Source of the DNA: Baffinella frigidus
Taxonomy: Eukaryota > Cryptophyceae > Cryptomonadales > Baffinellaceae
Direction: 5' to 3'
Length of the DNA stretch: 13,747 bases
NCBI GenBank assembly: GCA_026770585.1
Contig: MU648094.1
Span: 4,876-18,622, forward strand
The notes under the pieces were generated by a model. It was given only the letters and a program-made list of their open reading frames with translations. It was not told the DNA's origin and made no database searches. Positions within the stretch are counted from its first letter, which is position 1. Every line of letters starts with the position of its first letter. Below are positions 1 through 9,700 of the stretch, in pieces. A program made the position numbers and the translations under genes.

Positions 1-1598
1 GGGTAGTACGACTCGGGTGGGTAGTAATCGTTCCGACGTGGAGCATCGTACCAGGGACCCCGTTCTCGGGACGAGGTCCGAGAGAAGCTCTGGTCGCGGT
101 CTCCTTCGTTGCGATGCCAAGCACGTCGTTCGTTTGCGAGGCGTTGAGAGGCGTGGGAATCGTTTTGGCCGTCGGAGCGGAAGGATTTCTCCATCCGTGC
201 GCGGACCACCGATTCGTTGGCCAAACGCTTTTCACAGTTCAAGTACGTGTGAACGATGTTGCCCCCCTTTCGCACGTCCTCCCCACAGTAGTAGCATTGA
301 CCGTTGACGTGGCGAAATTCGATGTCCTCACGGGTTCTCCCTGCTGCGAGACAGAAATCCATCACGTCTTTGCGAACAGGTGATGATCGTTCTGCGATGT
401 GGTTGATCTTGTTGGTCTCGATCATCAGGTTGTACGCTCCGGCCTGGCGGTCCAGAGATTTGGCGGCCGCCAGGGGAATGGACGTCACGACGTAGCCATC
501 GGTCATGAACGGTTGCTTGGTATCCCCGACCAGTAACTTAGTCGTGGATGGAGCGACCGTCAGGGCGAGGGCTTCCGAATTGAGCGTCAGGATCCAATTC
601 CACAACAAAGCAGGGTTGCGCTGCGTACATTGAGGTGTCGTCGCGCAGTATTGCTGCCAGAGAGACTTGTCGGCGCCTTGTACGAGCAGTTTGAGAGCGT
701 GGAACTGTTCGTGCCTGGGTACGAAAGGAGAACAATGATGCGGGGGTCTGCTCTGGCCACGTCCGTCGAGTTCGGGGTGCACGCCGTAGAACGTGTTTTG
801 AGCGGTGGTCCACGCGTTGACAAGGGAGCGAGATCTCTGCATTAGAGTTCGTGCAGTGGTGACGGTGGTGACCTCAGCGATCATATTACAGACCCCGTCG
901 CGGATGTTGACCGGACCACACGATTGGATGAAGTTGAGTGCAAATGCGGGCCAATCTGCGTTGTGGTCGAATTGTTCGATCTCGTGACGAACCGCGTCAG
1001 ACAGATGGGTGAGGACGGTAGATCGCATCGCTCTACCGAGCAGCTCCGCGTTGTCGTGACGCTTGGTACTATGGAACGCGACGACGGAGCTAAGGAAGTT
1101 AATGGCACACACCCCTGTGACCGCGTTGTCGGACACGCCGCGGTTTGCCCCGGTGAACTTACGAATACCATTTTTATCCTCCCATGGTTTCCCGACGTCG
1201 GAAGTAGTCGGGCGGCCACCTTGAAAAGCGGTGGTGATGTACGAGGCCGCTTCAGAAGAGCCCGTGAAGAGGATAGGAGTCGCCACCCCGGTGTGGTGAT
1301 GGGTGGAGCCAGCCCCAATAACCGAGTCCGGGGTTGTGGAACCAACCAAGAGGTTCGGAGAGGGCAGCTCTCCTCCTTGGCCCGTGAAAGCAAAACCGCC
1401 CATCATGGTACGTTGAGCGGGTTCGTGACGTGGTGCCGGTGGTGGCAAGCTGGCGTTGTCACGAGCCCGCGCGTTGGCCATGTCGAGTGCATGCTGCAGG
1501 TTTGACTCGCTTGCGCGTAGGCGTTGGACCTCGGTTAACGGAGCGTGGTGGAATTCGTTCTGTGTTGTCCGATTGTCGGAGTCGGCCCCGGGTTCCAT
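1..1598 (-). CDS. Protein D: Gag-like nucleocapsid protein with C2HC finger (3' end beyond window)
   Basis: The frame is open for 532 codons from ATG at 1598 to the left edge; the next upstream in-frame stop is a TGA near 1713. The ATG has A at -3 and G at +4, a favourable eukaryotic initiation context; a second possible start is the ATG pair at 1406/1403. Residues 1-65 form a short amphipathic, charged stretch, and 70-145 are Gly/Ser/Thr-rich. Residues 150-432 are a helix-rich body with conserved-looking Trp and Cys residues, the size and position expected of a capsid-like domain. Residues 435-455 form a C-X2-C-X11-H-X4-C finger, and 456-532 are Arg/Ser/Asp-rich, typical of an RNA-binding tail. 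The order body, finger, basic tail is that of retroelement Gag, but the finger spacing is longer than the retroviral knuckle (C-X2-C-X4-H-X4-C). Expression by its own ATG or by -1 frameshifting from C are both possible. Any pol gene would lie left of the window. Confidence 0.78.
   Translation of the reverse strand, partial: MEPGADSDNRTTQNEFHHAPLTEVQRLRASESNLQHALDMANARARDNASLPPPAPRHEPAQRTMMGGFAFTGQGGELPSPNLLVGSTTPDSVIGAGSTHHHTGVATPILFTGSSEAASYITTAFQGGRPTTSDVGKPWEDKNGIRKFTGANRGVSDNAVTGVCAINFLSSVVAFHSTKRHDNAELLGRAMRSTVLTHLSDAVRHEIEQFDHNADWPAFALNFIQSCGPVNIRDGVCNMIAEVTTVTTARTLMQRSRSLVNAWTTAQNTFYGVHPELDGRGQSRPPHHCSPFVPRHEQFHALKLLVQGADKSLWQQYCATTPQCTQRNPALLWNWILTLNSEALALTVAPSTTKLLVGDTKQPFMTDGYVVTSIPLAAAKSLDRQAGAYNLMIETNKINHIAERSSPVRKDVMDFCLAAGRTREDIEFRHVNGQCYYCGEDVRKGGNIVHTYLNCEKRLANESVVRARMEKSFRSDGQNDSHASQRLANERRAWHRNEGDRDQSFSRTSSRERGPWYDAPRRNDYYPPESYY
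234..296 (-). other. C2HC-type finger in Gag-like protein D
   Basis: Residues Cys435, Cys438, His450 and Cys455 form C-X2-C-X11-H-X4-C, followed at once by a basic, Arg-rich tail. Its position between a helical body and a basic tail parallels the nucleocapsid knuckle of retroelement Gag proteins, although the C-to-H spacing is longer. Confidence 0.65.
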
Positions 1599-3727
1599 CG
1601 TCCTGTGAGGGACGGGGGCAGGGCAGGGCGGCCAGCGTCCGCGGCAGCCCCTGCCGTTGAGGAGTTGTGCAGGGCCGGTGCGGCGTGCGCGCGTGCGTTG
1701 TCCAACACCACATCAAGCAGGCGTCCCTCATGCGAGTCAAGTTGCCGTGAGGACGTCATGTTGTCCATACGTGTCGTCAGAGTTGCCAGGGACTCGGAGA
1801 GCTCACGATTCGCCTCGCGGAGTTCACTCACCATGGGGGTCATGCTGCTGTCGAGTAGCTGAGTGACCATAGGAGTGAGGCGCGCGTGTAAGGTGTTCTC
1901 AGAAGATTCGATAGCCGATGCTGTTGCCACCTGCATGATTGTCAGCCGGTCCTCCATCAGAGTAGCTCGAGTTGTTGTCTCGGAGCGCATCTCCTTGGTC
2001 TCGGCCAGAAGTTGCTGAAGGAGGGTGGCCGTCGTTGCTGCGGTGGCGTTAACGGTCTGCAGGTCACCGACCACCGCGGCGAGCGCGTCGGATGTCGATG
2101 CGGCTGCTTGCCGGGACCGCGTGACTTCCTTGTCGGCACGCAATTGCCACGCGGCGGAGTCGCGGTGTCCTGGGGAAATGCGTTCGGCGAGGGCCCGTGC
2201 GTCCGGGATGGGCAGCAGAAGGGGTGCGTTGTGGCCGCTTCCCGCGGAATACGCGCTGCCGCTGGAAGGCGTGTGCACAGGTCCGGATCCGGCGCCGCCG
2301 CCGGTAGCCTGGGCAGCCCCAACGACTCCTCCGATGGCCGGGTGGGTAGCGCCGCCCGCGCCTGAGGACGCCATCCCTTGCTCGCCGAAGGATTGAAGGC
2401 TATCGTTGGACGGTGACAGGGTTTGGCTTGCGTCCACCAGGGGCATGGTTCCTCCTGACATGAAAGAGCCATCGCCAGGCTCAGGTCGAGGTTGTGAGGC
2501 CGAATCCAGTGTGCCCCCGAACGAGACCGTCTGCGAAGTGGGTGCGGGCAGTGTCGTCTGCAACTCGCGCTGCGTAGGCCACGTTCCCGGCGTGCCGGGG
2601 GGCCGGTCGGCGGGGCGTGGAAGAATGCGCGTGGGAGGTCCTGTGGTCGTGGTTACCTGTGACGGGTCACGTGCCCTCCTCGTGTCTGGTGTGCGGGGTC
2701 GGGCCGGGCACGAGTGATAGTGATCGGACCAGGTTGTGATTGCTTGCTGATGATCACACCACGGACAAGCACGGCACGCGCAGTCGTTGGCGCTGAATGT
2801 TCCCGAGGTAGGCGTGCGGACGGCGCCGTGACAGAGGCTGCACAGCGCTGGCACCGTGGTGGACTGAGGCCCGGGCCCGACGGCACTCAGTAAACCCAAC
2901 GAGGTGTCGGGGGACAATGCGAAGGAGGATGAGTCCATGGCACGTTGCGCCGGCAGGGTCTGCCATTCCACCGACTGCGAGAGTGGTGTGAAGAGTGCTG
3001 CCGGTGGGCCAGGCAAGTCAGCATCGAGGGGCGTCGCGTGGGGTGACACTTCCGGTTTCACGGCGGACGCTTGAGCCTTCGCGTGGAAGGCGGCCGCCGT
3101 CAGTGACATTTCGTCTGGTTCATAAGTGACGCCCAAGAGACCAGGACTTGACGGGCTGGCCCCACCAACCCCGGTTAGGGTGGTGTCGGCACCGGCTTCG
3201 TCGACTGGGTCCGCGAGAGTGGAGGTCATGAGTAGGAGGGTAGGACAGACGCGGTTGTGGGCCGTCCAGGAACCGTTTACAATGGCAACGACGAGGCCGC
3301 AGTGGCGGCATCGTGCGGGCACCGTGGGGCCGACGTCGTGGTCACCGGGGTCATCTCCGTCAGGGTCCTTGTCATCGCGGTCCGGGTCGCCGGCACCCCC
3401 GGGTGGGGCACGGGATGAGATGACGTCAACGGCTGAGACAGGTTCGGAGGGCACGTTGAGCGGAGCGTTGTGCACTGCAGGTGCACCCTGGTCAGACGGC
3501 AGACGAGTCGGTGGTGCCGCTTCAGTTGGAGGGCCTGCAGCTGAAGGGCGCCCGTCGGTCGTCGGGATGAAGCGATCCACGGCTCCCGTGGACAGAGAGC
3601 GGGGGCGGTCGGCACGACGGGAGTTGCGAAGGTTGGTGACTGGAGCCGAATCGCCATGGCGATCAGCGGGAAGATCGTCCCGTGAGTGGCTGCGCGATGT
3701 ACCACGGGAGGATGACCTAGTTCGCAC
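1535..3727 (-). CDS. Protein C: two C2HC-type fingers plus C-terminal coiled coil
   Basis: The frame runs 730 codons from a nominal GTG at 3727 to TAA at 1535-1537, and is open back to the TGA that ends B, in the same frame as B. The first in-frame ATG is residue 167 (3229), after the first finger, so independent ATG initiation would lose part of the protein. Residues 1-135 are Arg/Ser- then Asp/Pro-rich and disordered. A C-X2-C-X13-H-X3-C finger lies at residues 140-161, and a Cys cluster with a C-X2-C-X11-H-X3-C finger at 296-340. A Pro/Ser/Gly-rich spacer follows, and residues 505-665 are Ala/Leu/Glu/Arg-rich and helical, likely a coiled coil. This layout fits a nucleic-acid-binding, self-assembling structural protein, which is inference from composition. 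The last 64 nt overlap protein D in the -1 frame. A short alternative beginning exists at an ATG at 3773 in another frame. I recognise no named family. Confidence 0.75.
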   Translation of the reverse strand: MRTRSSSRGTSRSHSRDDLPADRHGDSAPVTNLRNSRRADRPRSLSTGAVDRFIPTTDGRPSAAGPPTEAAPPTRLPSDQGAPAVHNAPLNVPSEPVSAVDVISSRAPPGGAGDPDRDDKDPDGDDPGDHDVGPTVPARCRHCGLVVAIVNGSWTAHNRVCPTLLLMTSTLADPVDEAGADTTLTGVGGASPSSPGLLGVTYEPDEMSLTAAAFHAKAQASAVKPEVSPHATPLDADLPGPPAALFTPLSQSVEWQTLPAQRAMDSSSFALSPDTSLGLLSAVGPGPQSTTVPALCSLCHGAVRTPTSGTFSANDCACRACPWCDHQQAITTWSDHYHSCPARPRTPDTRRARDPSQVTTTTGPPTRILPRPADRPPGTPGTWPTQRELQTTLPAPTSQTVSFGGTLDSASQPRPEPGDGSFMSGGTMPLVDASQTLSPSNDSLQSFGEQGMASSGAGGATHPAIGGVVGAAQATGGGAGSGPVHTPSSGSAYSAGSGHNAPLLLPIPDARALAERISPGHRDSAAWQLRADKEVTRSRQAAASTSDALAAVVGDLQTVNATAATTATLLQQLLAETKEMRSETTTRATLMEDRLTIMQVATASAIESSENTLHARLTPMVTQLLDSSMTPMVSELREANRELSESLATLTTRMDNMTSSRQLDSHEGRLLDVVLDNARAHAAPALHNSSTAGAAADAGRPALPPSLTGRWNPGPTPTIGQHRTNSTTLR
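1586..1592 (-). promoter_or_regulatory. Candidate -1 frameshift heptamer between C and D
   Basis: In the frame of C the minus strand reads C CCG GGG, which fits X XXY YYZ, lies inside the 64-nt overlap (1535-1598), and would shift ribosomes into the frame of D. Y = G is atypical, since known sites mostly use A or U there, and D has its own ATG in good context just upstream, so this is weak. Confidence 0.25.
1733..2215 (-). other. Predicted coiled-coil region of protein C
   Basis: Residues 505-665 lack Pro over long stretches and are rich in Ala, Leu, Glu, Gln, Thr, Arg and Met, with Leu/Val/Met spaced in heptad-like fashion. This suggests oligomerisation. A coiled-coil predictor would settle it. 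Confidence 0.55.
2708..2842 (-). other. C2HC-type finger 2 and Cys cluster in protein C
   Basis: Residues 296-340. A C-X2-C pair at 296/299 is followed by Cys316 and Cys318, then a second finger Cys321, Cys324, His336, Cys340 (C-X2-C-X11-H-X3-C) with Trp333 three residues before the His, as in finger 1. The extra Cys residues could form another zinc site. Confidence 0.6.
3245..3310 (-). other. C2HC-type finger 1 in protein C
   Basis: Residues 140-161 have Cys140, Cys143, His157 and Cys161 (C-X2-C-X13-H-X3-C), with Gly after the second Cys and a Trp three residues before the His. This is consistent with a zinc-binding finger; metal binding is inferred. Confidence 0.6.
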
Positions 3728-3738
3728 CCCTTGGGTTG

Positions 3739-3772
3739 CGTTTGTTGTCTCCAGAATCCAAACGTGTAGTCA
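3739..3772 (-). promoter_or_regulatory. Candidate UGA stop-codon readthrough signal (UGA-CUA plus stem)
   Basis: The stop of B is TGA (3770-3772) followed directly by CTA. UGA CUA is an established leaky-termination context. Five bases further on, CGTTTG (3764-3759) can pair with CAAACG (3744-3739) across a 14-nt loop. C continues in the same frame with no ATG for over 160 codons. Readthrough is an inference; the region before the TGA has a competing frame. Confidence 0.4.
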
Positions 3773-6700
3773 TGTGGCGGGAGGCGGCAGCCACGTTCCC
3801 CCAAACAGAGCTTTTTGGAGGAGTGTCGTCGAGTCGTGACAGTGGGGAGCGGAGCGCGGGCAGCGTCGCGATCTACAAGATTTGAACCATGCTGCAGAGC
3901 GTTGGGACGTTTGTTGCAGGGTTTTTGGTAGCGATCCCAGCCGCGGATTGACCCAGCGCGCTGGCGGCCTTGGCTGACAGCAGTGCAGCGCCTCCGACAC
4001 CGTTCGAGTCGGGCGCCGCCCCGTCATCTTCTCCGGAGCGGATGGCACCAGGCAGCGACTCCTTGGAGACGCGCCACGGCCGTAGCTCACCTTGCGCGGC
4101 CACCCTGGGCGCCTCCGGGCGCACCGGCGTCTCCTCTCGAGGGAAGGGCCATCGTCCGATTGGGCCCCCCCAGGAGGGGGGTTCATCAGAAGCCGCGAGG
4201 AGGTTTCGGGGCGTGGTGTCCGCGCCGCAGTGCTCGCAGGCGGTGTTAGGAGAGACCCAGGGTTGACAAGGGCGGGTGAGCCCGCCGCGACAAGTGTCAT
4301 GTGGGAGTCATAGCCAGCGCTGCGAGCGAAAGAGGTGGACATAGGGTCGGAGCACATCTTGGGAACGAAGTGGTGAGACAGTTCCTCCATGAGGGCACGG
4401 TGGAAGATGACGTCGACGCAGGATTTGCGATCAAGGGCTCGGTCCTCGAAGACCATGATGCGGACGGAAACCCAGTGAGCGGCGGATACCCCACCGAAAT
4501 TACAGCGTACGGTGGTGAAGCCCAGTCCCCAATACCGAGTGAAGTGGGGAGAGGACCCCAGCTGGTGCATTCGTCCGAGGCCAGGGCGTAGTTCGAAAAG
4601 AAAGCCCGCGTCCACAGTGTCCAAAGCGCTGAGGTCGATCCGTGCGCGAAGTGCAAAGGATCGAGACATCAGGGGGAACGGTGCCATGATGTCGATCGAC
4701 GCGTTGACATATGAGGTGCTCTCGAGGCCAGGGTTGGGTGCCGTGCCCGGTTGCGACGCGATGTGCACTTGGACGCGTGGATATTTCCAAATGCGATCCA
4801 GCGAAGTCACATACCTTCTTTTGGCGAAGTAGCCCGGTGTATTGGGGGGCTCGTCCTCGTCGGAAGCTGTGTCGTACAGGAGCAGGTCAACTGTCGGCAG
4901 GTGCCAGTGTTCGCGAACGTGTGTCAATGCCATGAGCTTCCATCGGGCCATGTCGTCATCTGATGCGCCGGAGAGGTGCGAAGATATCCATCGGGACATG
5001 GCCTCGTTGGAGATTCCGGCCTCCATCAGGATTCGCGGGGCGGAATCGTGATCCAATGTTGCGTAGTTCAGGCCGTGGGAGCTTGGCAGGAACGTCGCCT
5101 GTCTCTCACGCGAGATGATTGCGTCAGGAGGGAGGTGCCGAAATTCGGAGGTGCCTTGCTCGAGAGGAAAGCGAAGGAACAACGCTGTGCCCTCCTCGTA
5201 CGGTTTGGATTCGAGGGCAAACACCCAACCATTCAGGTGGATGGTCGGTTGCAGGTCCATTGTGCAGATGATCGCGTCGCGAGCCAGGGCGTAGCGACTG
5301 CACAGAACGTTGTCCGGAAACCGAGATGTGGGCGAATAGCGTGCGAAGATGGACCAAACCTCCCTAGGGGAGGTTCTCACGCAGAGGCGGACCCAACGCA
5401 AGTCGTCGTCGAGTTCTGGTAGCTGCAGGTCCTCCATTTCCCACGTTCTCAAGTTCTCAATGAGGTGTTCGCAATCGGCGTTCAGTCTGGACAGTCCCGT
5501 GATCGTGTTGGAGAGGCGAATACTCGGACAAGGGACTGGTGCGTCGACTGAGGACGTTAACTCTGCTGCCATCGCCGGAGATGTTGCTGCGGCAGTGTCA
5601 CGTTGACACAGTCGTGTGGGCGACGGCCCGACACGTTCGTGAGGTAGTGAGGCAGGGCGTGGTCGGCTGTCGGAGCCGACTTCCTCATTAGTGTTCAGAG
5701 TGGTTTGTCGCGTCTGGTGCCGGGAATCGCGATGCCGAGGTTGGGCCGAACGTTGTTCTCCCTCGCGCGTTTGACGCATGATCCGAATGGACTGTTCCGC
5801 CGCGGAGACGACACGTGCGCGGGCGAACCGTTCGGCCGCGGACGGGTGGCGCAGCGTAGATCTCCGTGGCTGTTGTTGCACGTACCCCGGGGAGGGGGTG
5901 TGTGTGGTTGGCCGTACCGTGCTTCGGAGGGAGCGGTCCCGTTGCTCCGGGTCGGCGTGAACCCGAGGGAGACGTCCAGCGGCACGGGGGGAGGGGTCGC
6001 GGTATGCTGCCGGCGATGGGGCCCGTGGACGAACATCTCGGTCGTCGAAGAATTCCCGATAGTGTTCATCGTTGCTCAACGGTCTATCATGCCAGACAGC
6101 GGCGTGCGTCAAGGGCGGCGACGGGAATCTCGACCGGGTTAGGGGTGAGTGTCGACGCGCGTGCGCTCCAGGGAAGTACGGGAGAAGGTCTTTGGAGCTA
6201 AGGAAATGGCCGTCACGCATTGAGTGAAGCACGTGGAAAGGTCGATAGTCATTCGCGGGTCGTTGGCAGCGCGGAGGTGTTGAGAGGTGGTCCTGAGACC
6301 GGACGCGAGGAGAGAACGGACCCGCGGTACCATCGGAACCCGTGTCGCGAGCACTCGCGGGCGCTTGAGCGTGTGAGAACATAGGGCCCGTACGGTGGTG
6401 ATGACCCGCGAACGGGCTCCGGTGTGAGATGCTACCCCGCGGCTGGGACCACCGGCGGCTGGTGGTACCGAAGACCGTGTCCCATGAGCGGGTGAGCGTG
6501 GAACGCAGACCCCACCATAGATACGCGGACGGACGTATGAAGGCCGACACGAGAAGAGCACCCAACGAGTGGAGAGCAGACGTGGTCCAAGACTCGTTGG
6601 TCCGGACGCCGCGGGACGCACGTCGGCCGTGAGGGCGGCGTCGTGCGGGCGGCACTGGGTTCGCGACAGGAATGTACTGCGGTGTAGCGGCAACGTCTGG

Positions 6701-9700
6701 CACGCGAGGGGTGTGAACAGGCGTGTGCAGAGGTTCAGCCACGGGGGTTGACTCGTGGGGCACTTGCACTCGTTTGCCGCACGGAGTGCAGGTGAATGCC
6801 TTAGCGAACTCAACCGGGCCGGACAGAGCTGTCCGAACCGGTGGAAATGGCGTCGACAAGACCGTTGCAGTCTGCACAGAAGAGGGCAGAGGCTCCAAGG
6901 TGTCGGTGCCAGTACCGTCAACCGCGGGTGCGAGAGCAACATCTCGTCGACCCCTGGGTGGATCCACGTCTGGCTTCGGGTCCCTGGGTTCTGCGGGTCC
7001 CGCTCGTCGGTCCAAGCGGCGGTCCCCGCGTCCGACGACGGGGGGGCGTTCCCCAAGGCGGGCGTTCACTGGTTGGCGTGCGCGACGGTCTGGTACTGGT
7101 TCACGGCGGCGGATATCTTCGATCGGCGGTTCTGGCAGGAACAGCGGCGGTCCATGTCCGCGGGTGCGGCCTTTCTCGAAGACTAAGCACGTGTACGTTG
7201 TGGTGCGGACGTGCGGGCGGGATATCGTGATCTTCGCAGTCCCGTTGATCGTCCACACCGTTTCGGGCTGGCCATTCACTGACGCTTCTGTGATGAGCAT
7301 CAGAGGTGTAGGCCGGGTTGTGACGAAGAGACCCAGGTACACTGCCAGGTGGGTGTCAAGGTAGGCGTTACGGTCGCCCGAGAGTGCCGCGTCAATTTGG
7401 TGAGTACTCTGACGGGTTTCTGGGTTTTCGGCCGTCACTCGGAACGTCTCTGGCGTGTTCAGGTTGGGCAGGATAGCGGTTCCCCGCGCACGTTGTGCGC
7501 AGCCCAGCGGGTCCTGGTTGTAGTGTTGGCGCCACGCCATTGTCTCTGGCGATGGGCGCCACACCGAAGGGTGGCGTATCGACCAAAGGCGGGCCTCCCC
7601 ATCGTCAAGAGAGACGTCGGGTCTTGTGCATGCAATCGCCAGTGCCTCCCGGTCGTGGACCGACTGGGGGTCGACGGTACGCACCGACGGCTGTTCCAAG
7701 AAACCAGCCAGAGCCTGGTAGGGTAGCTCTCTTGTCGAAGGTTGCGTGTGAGTCTTGAGGAACGCCAAGATGTCGCTGGTTGTCAGGTCGGAGGCCACCG
7801 CGCGCAAGCGAAGGTTGACGGACAGGTTTTCACCGAGAATAGGGAACGTCGCGCCTCCCCACACGCCGGTTGACAGAGGTGGTTGAGGCACGAGCAGCTC
7901 GTTGGAACGCGTAGTGCCCATGTTGACGCCACGCTTGACGTTTAGGACCCAGACGTAATGTTGGTCGTGGACTGCGTATTCCAACCCCACGGCGTGGGCG
8001 TCCGTGAATTCTGTGAGGTGGTATTTGGCCCCTTCGGTGGGACCAACCAGGAATCCGCTGAGTCGGTCGATCCACCAATTCGTGGCCACGACGAGGTGGG
8101 CGGCTACGATCACATTGTCGGTGTATGATTGGCAGTACCAGACTCCGTGCAAAACGAGCTGCTCCTCGTTGATGTTGATGCTCAGGTAGCCCGGCACTTC
8201 GCGCAGGTGTTCGGGTGTGGTGCTCAGCGGAGCAGCCATACCGTAGTACTCGCATTGCGTTTTGTTGTACGCGATGAAGTGCTCCAGGGTGTTGACACAG
8301 GAGAGCTCACGCACCGACTTCCAATCTAACACGTAATTCACCTCGCCGTTTGCTTTGGCGAGTCGCTGGTTGTCGGCGCGAGCTTGACGACGGCGCAGGT
8401 GTCGTACATGGTCTTGTCGCTCGGCCTCGGTGTAGAACATGCCGTTAGGCTTGCGTGCCCATTCCCGGAATCCCTGTTGGTTCCTGGTGCCTTCTGGGAT
8501 GTCGGGTCGCATAAGCTTCAGGCGGAGAGATGCGCGGGCGTAAGGAAAGCGCACAGCATCTGGTCGCCCTTCGTCGTGAAGCAGTTCGAGGAATTTACGA
8601 ATCCAATCAGCGCTGTGCATTTGGCGGTGAAGTTGTGCTGCCTGTCGTGTCTGGTAGGCCCGAAAAACGGCCGGGATTCCCAACAAGGCGTCGTTGGTTG
8701 CCAAGTGCATCATGGCGTTGTGCAGGTCGTCAATCACGCGGCGAATCGTGGATTGAAGACGTTGACATTGGAGATCCACGCTGCGATTGGACGGTTGGAG
8801 GAACACCATGTCAGCGGAAGTAGCGTTCAGGTGTTCCTCCGACCCCACTTCGCCCGGTCGGACGGACTGCCAGTGCCACACCTTTCCGTCGATTAAAACC
8901 GTGTAGTCTTGAAGGACACGTTGGCTCGTCCGTCCACGGGAATACTCGATCATGAAGTCGTGTTCGTCCTGAGCAATGAGTCTTGCCCGTATGTCGGCGG
9001 GGAAGGGTTCCAGGGCGGCAACAGGGTGGCAGCGGGAGAGGTAGTCGGTAGATCGCAACTCGTCAAGCGTTGGAAGTTCCTCGTCGTCGTTTTCCATATC
9101 AACATGATCGGATCCATCGGCTGATTCGGCCCTATTTCCAAGGGCGTTGTACGGGATGTCGGCTCCGTCCTGATCAGCCACCGGCGCAGGAGAACGGTTG
9201 AGTAGTGGGGCCGTCACACCGTGCGTGTCTGGTTCCAACGAAGCACGATCGAACTGTGAACGCTTGGCTGGACCCGCCGTTTGTGACCCGCCGCGGCGAC
9301 TGCGCTTACTGCTGGAAGCAGAAGCTCCATCAGAGTCGCGCAGGAGGAGAGAACTGGAACTTGTTGCCACTCCCACTGCGGAGGCGGTGGGAACGGGGTG
9401 ACCGAGCTTGACGATGGGGAAGCTTTCAGGAGAAACGTTCAACCAATCACGGCGGCGTAGGTGGCTGAAGTGGTCGGCGGCGGTAATGCCCGCGTCGCGA
9501 AGGCGGGACCGCACCTCCGTTGAAAATGGAGCCAGGTCCGAGGAGGACTTGAGGTCGTCTGGCAGGGCGGCCCAGTCGGGATCTGGGGACGTCCAATTGG
9601 TCTTGATCACATGAGAGTCCACCATGGTGCAGTCTTTGTGTTCGTAAATGTCCACGCATCGGAACGCCGAGAGGTCGAGCGGTCCGGGGTAGTCCTCTGT

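Noticed and set aside
924-1505. Plus-strand 193-residue frame
   Set aside because: Antisense to the Gag-like body of D, whose own frame has coherent domain structure; this one is a shadow.
3650-3663. 14-bp perfect palindrome ATCGCCATGGCGAT
   Set aside because: Single short palindrome in coding sequence with no partner copies or known site role; likely chance.
3126-3839. Plus-strand 237-residue frame
   Set aside because: It lies antisense to C and the C/B junction, has an Arg/Gly/Ser-rich shadow composition, and no independent support.
6139-7056. Minus-strand 305-residue frame overlapping B
   Set aside because: It starts at TTG, is rich in Arg, Cys and Pro, and overlaps a region where the B frame stays open with consistent composition.
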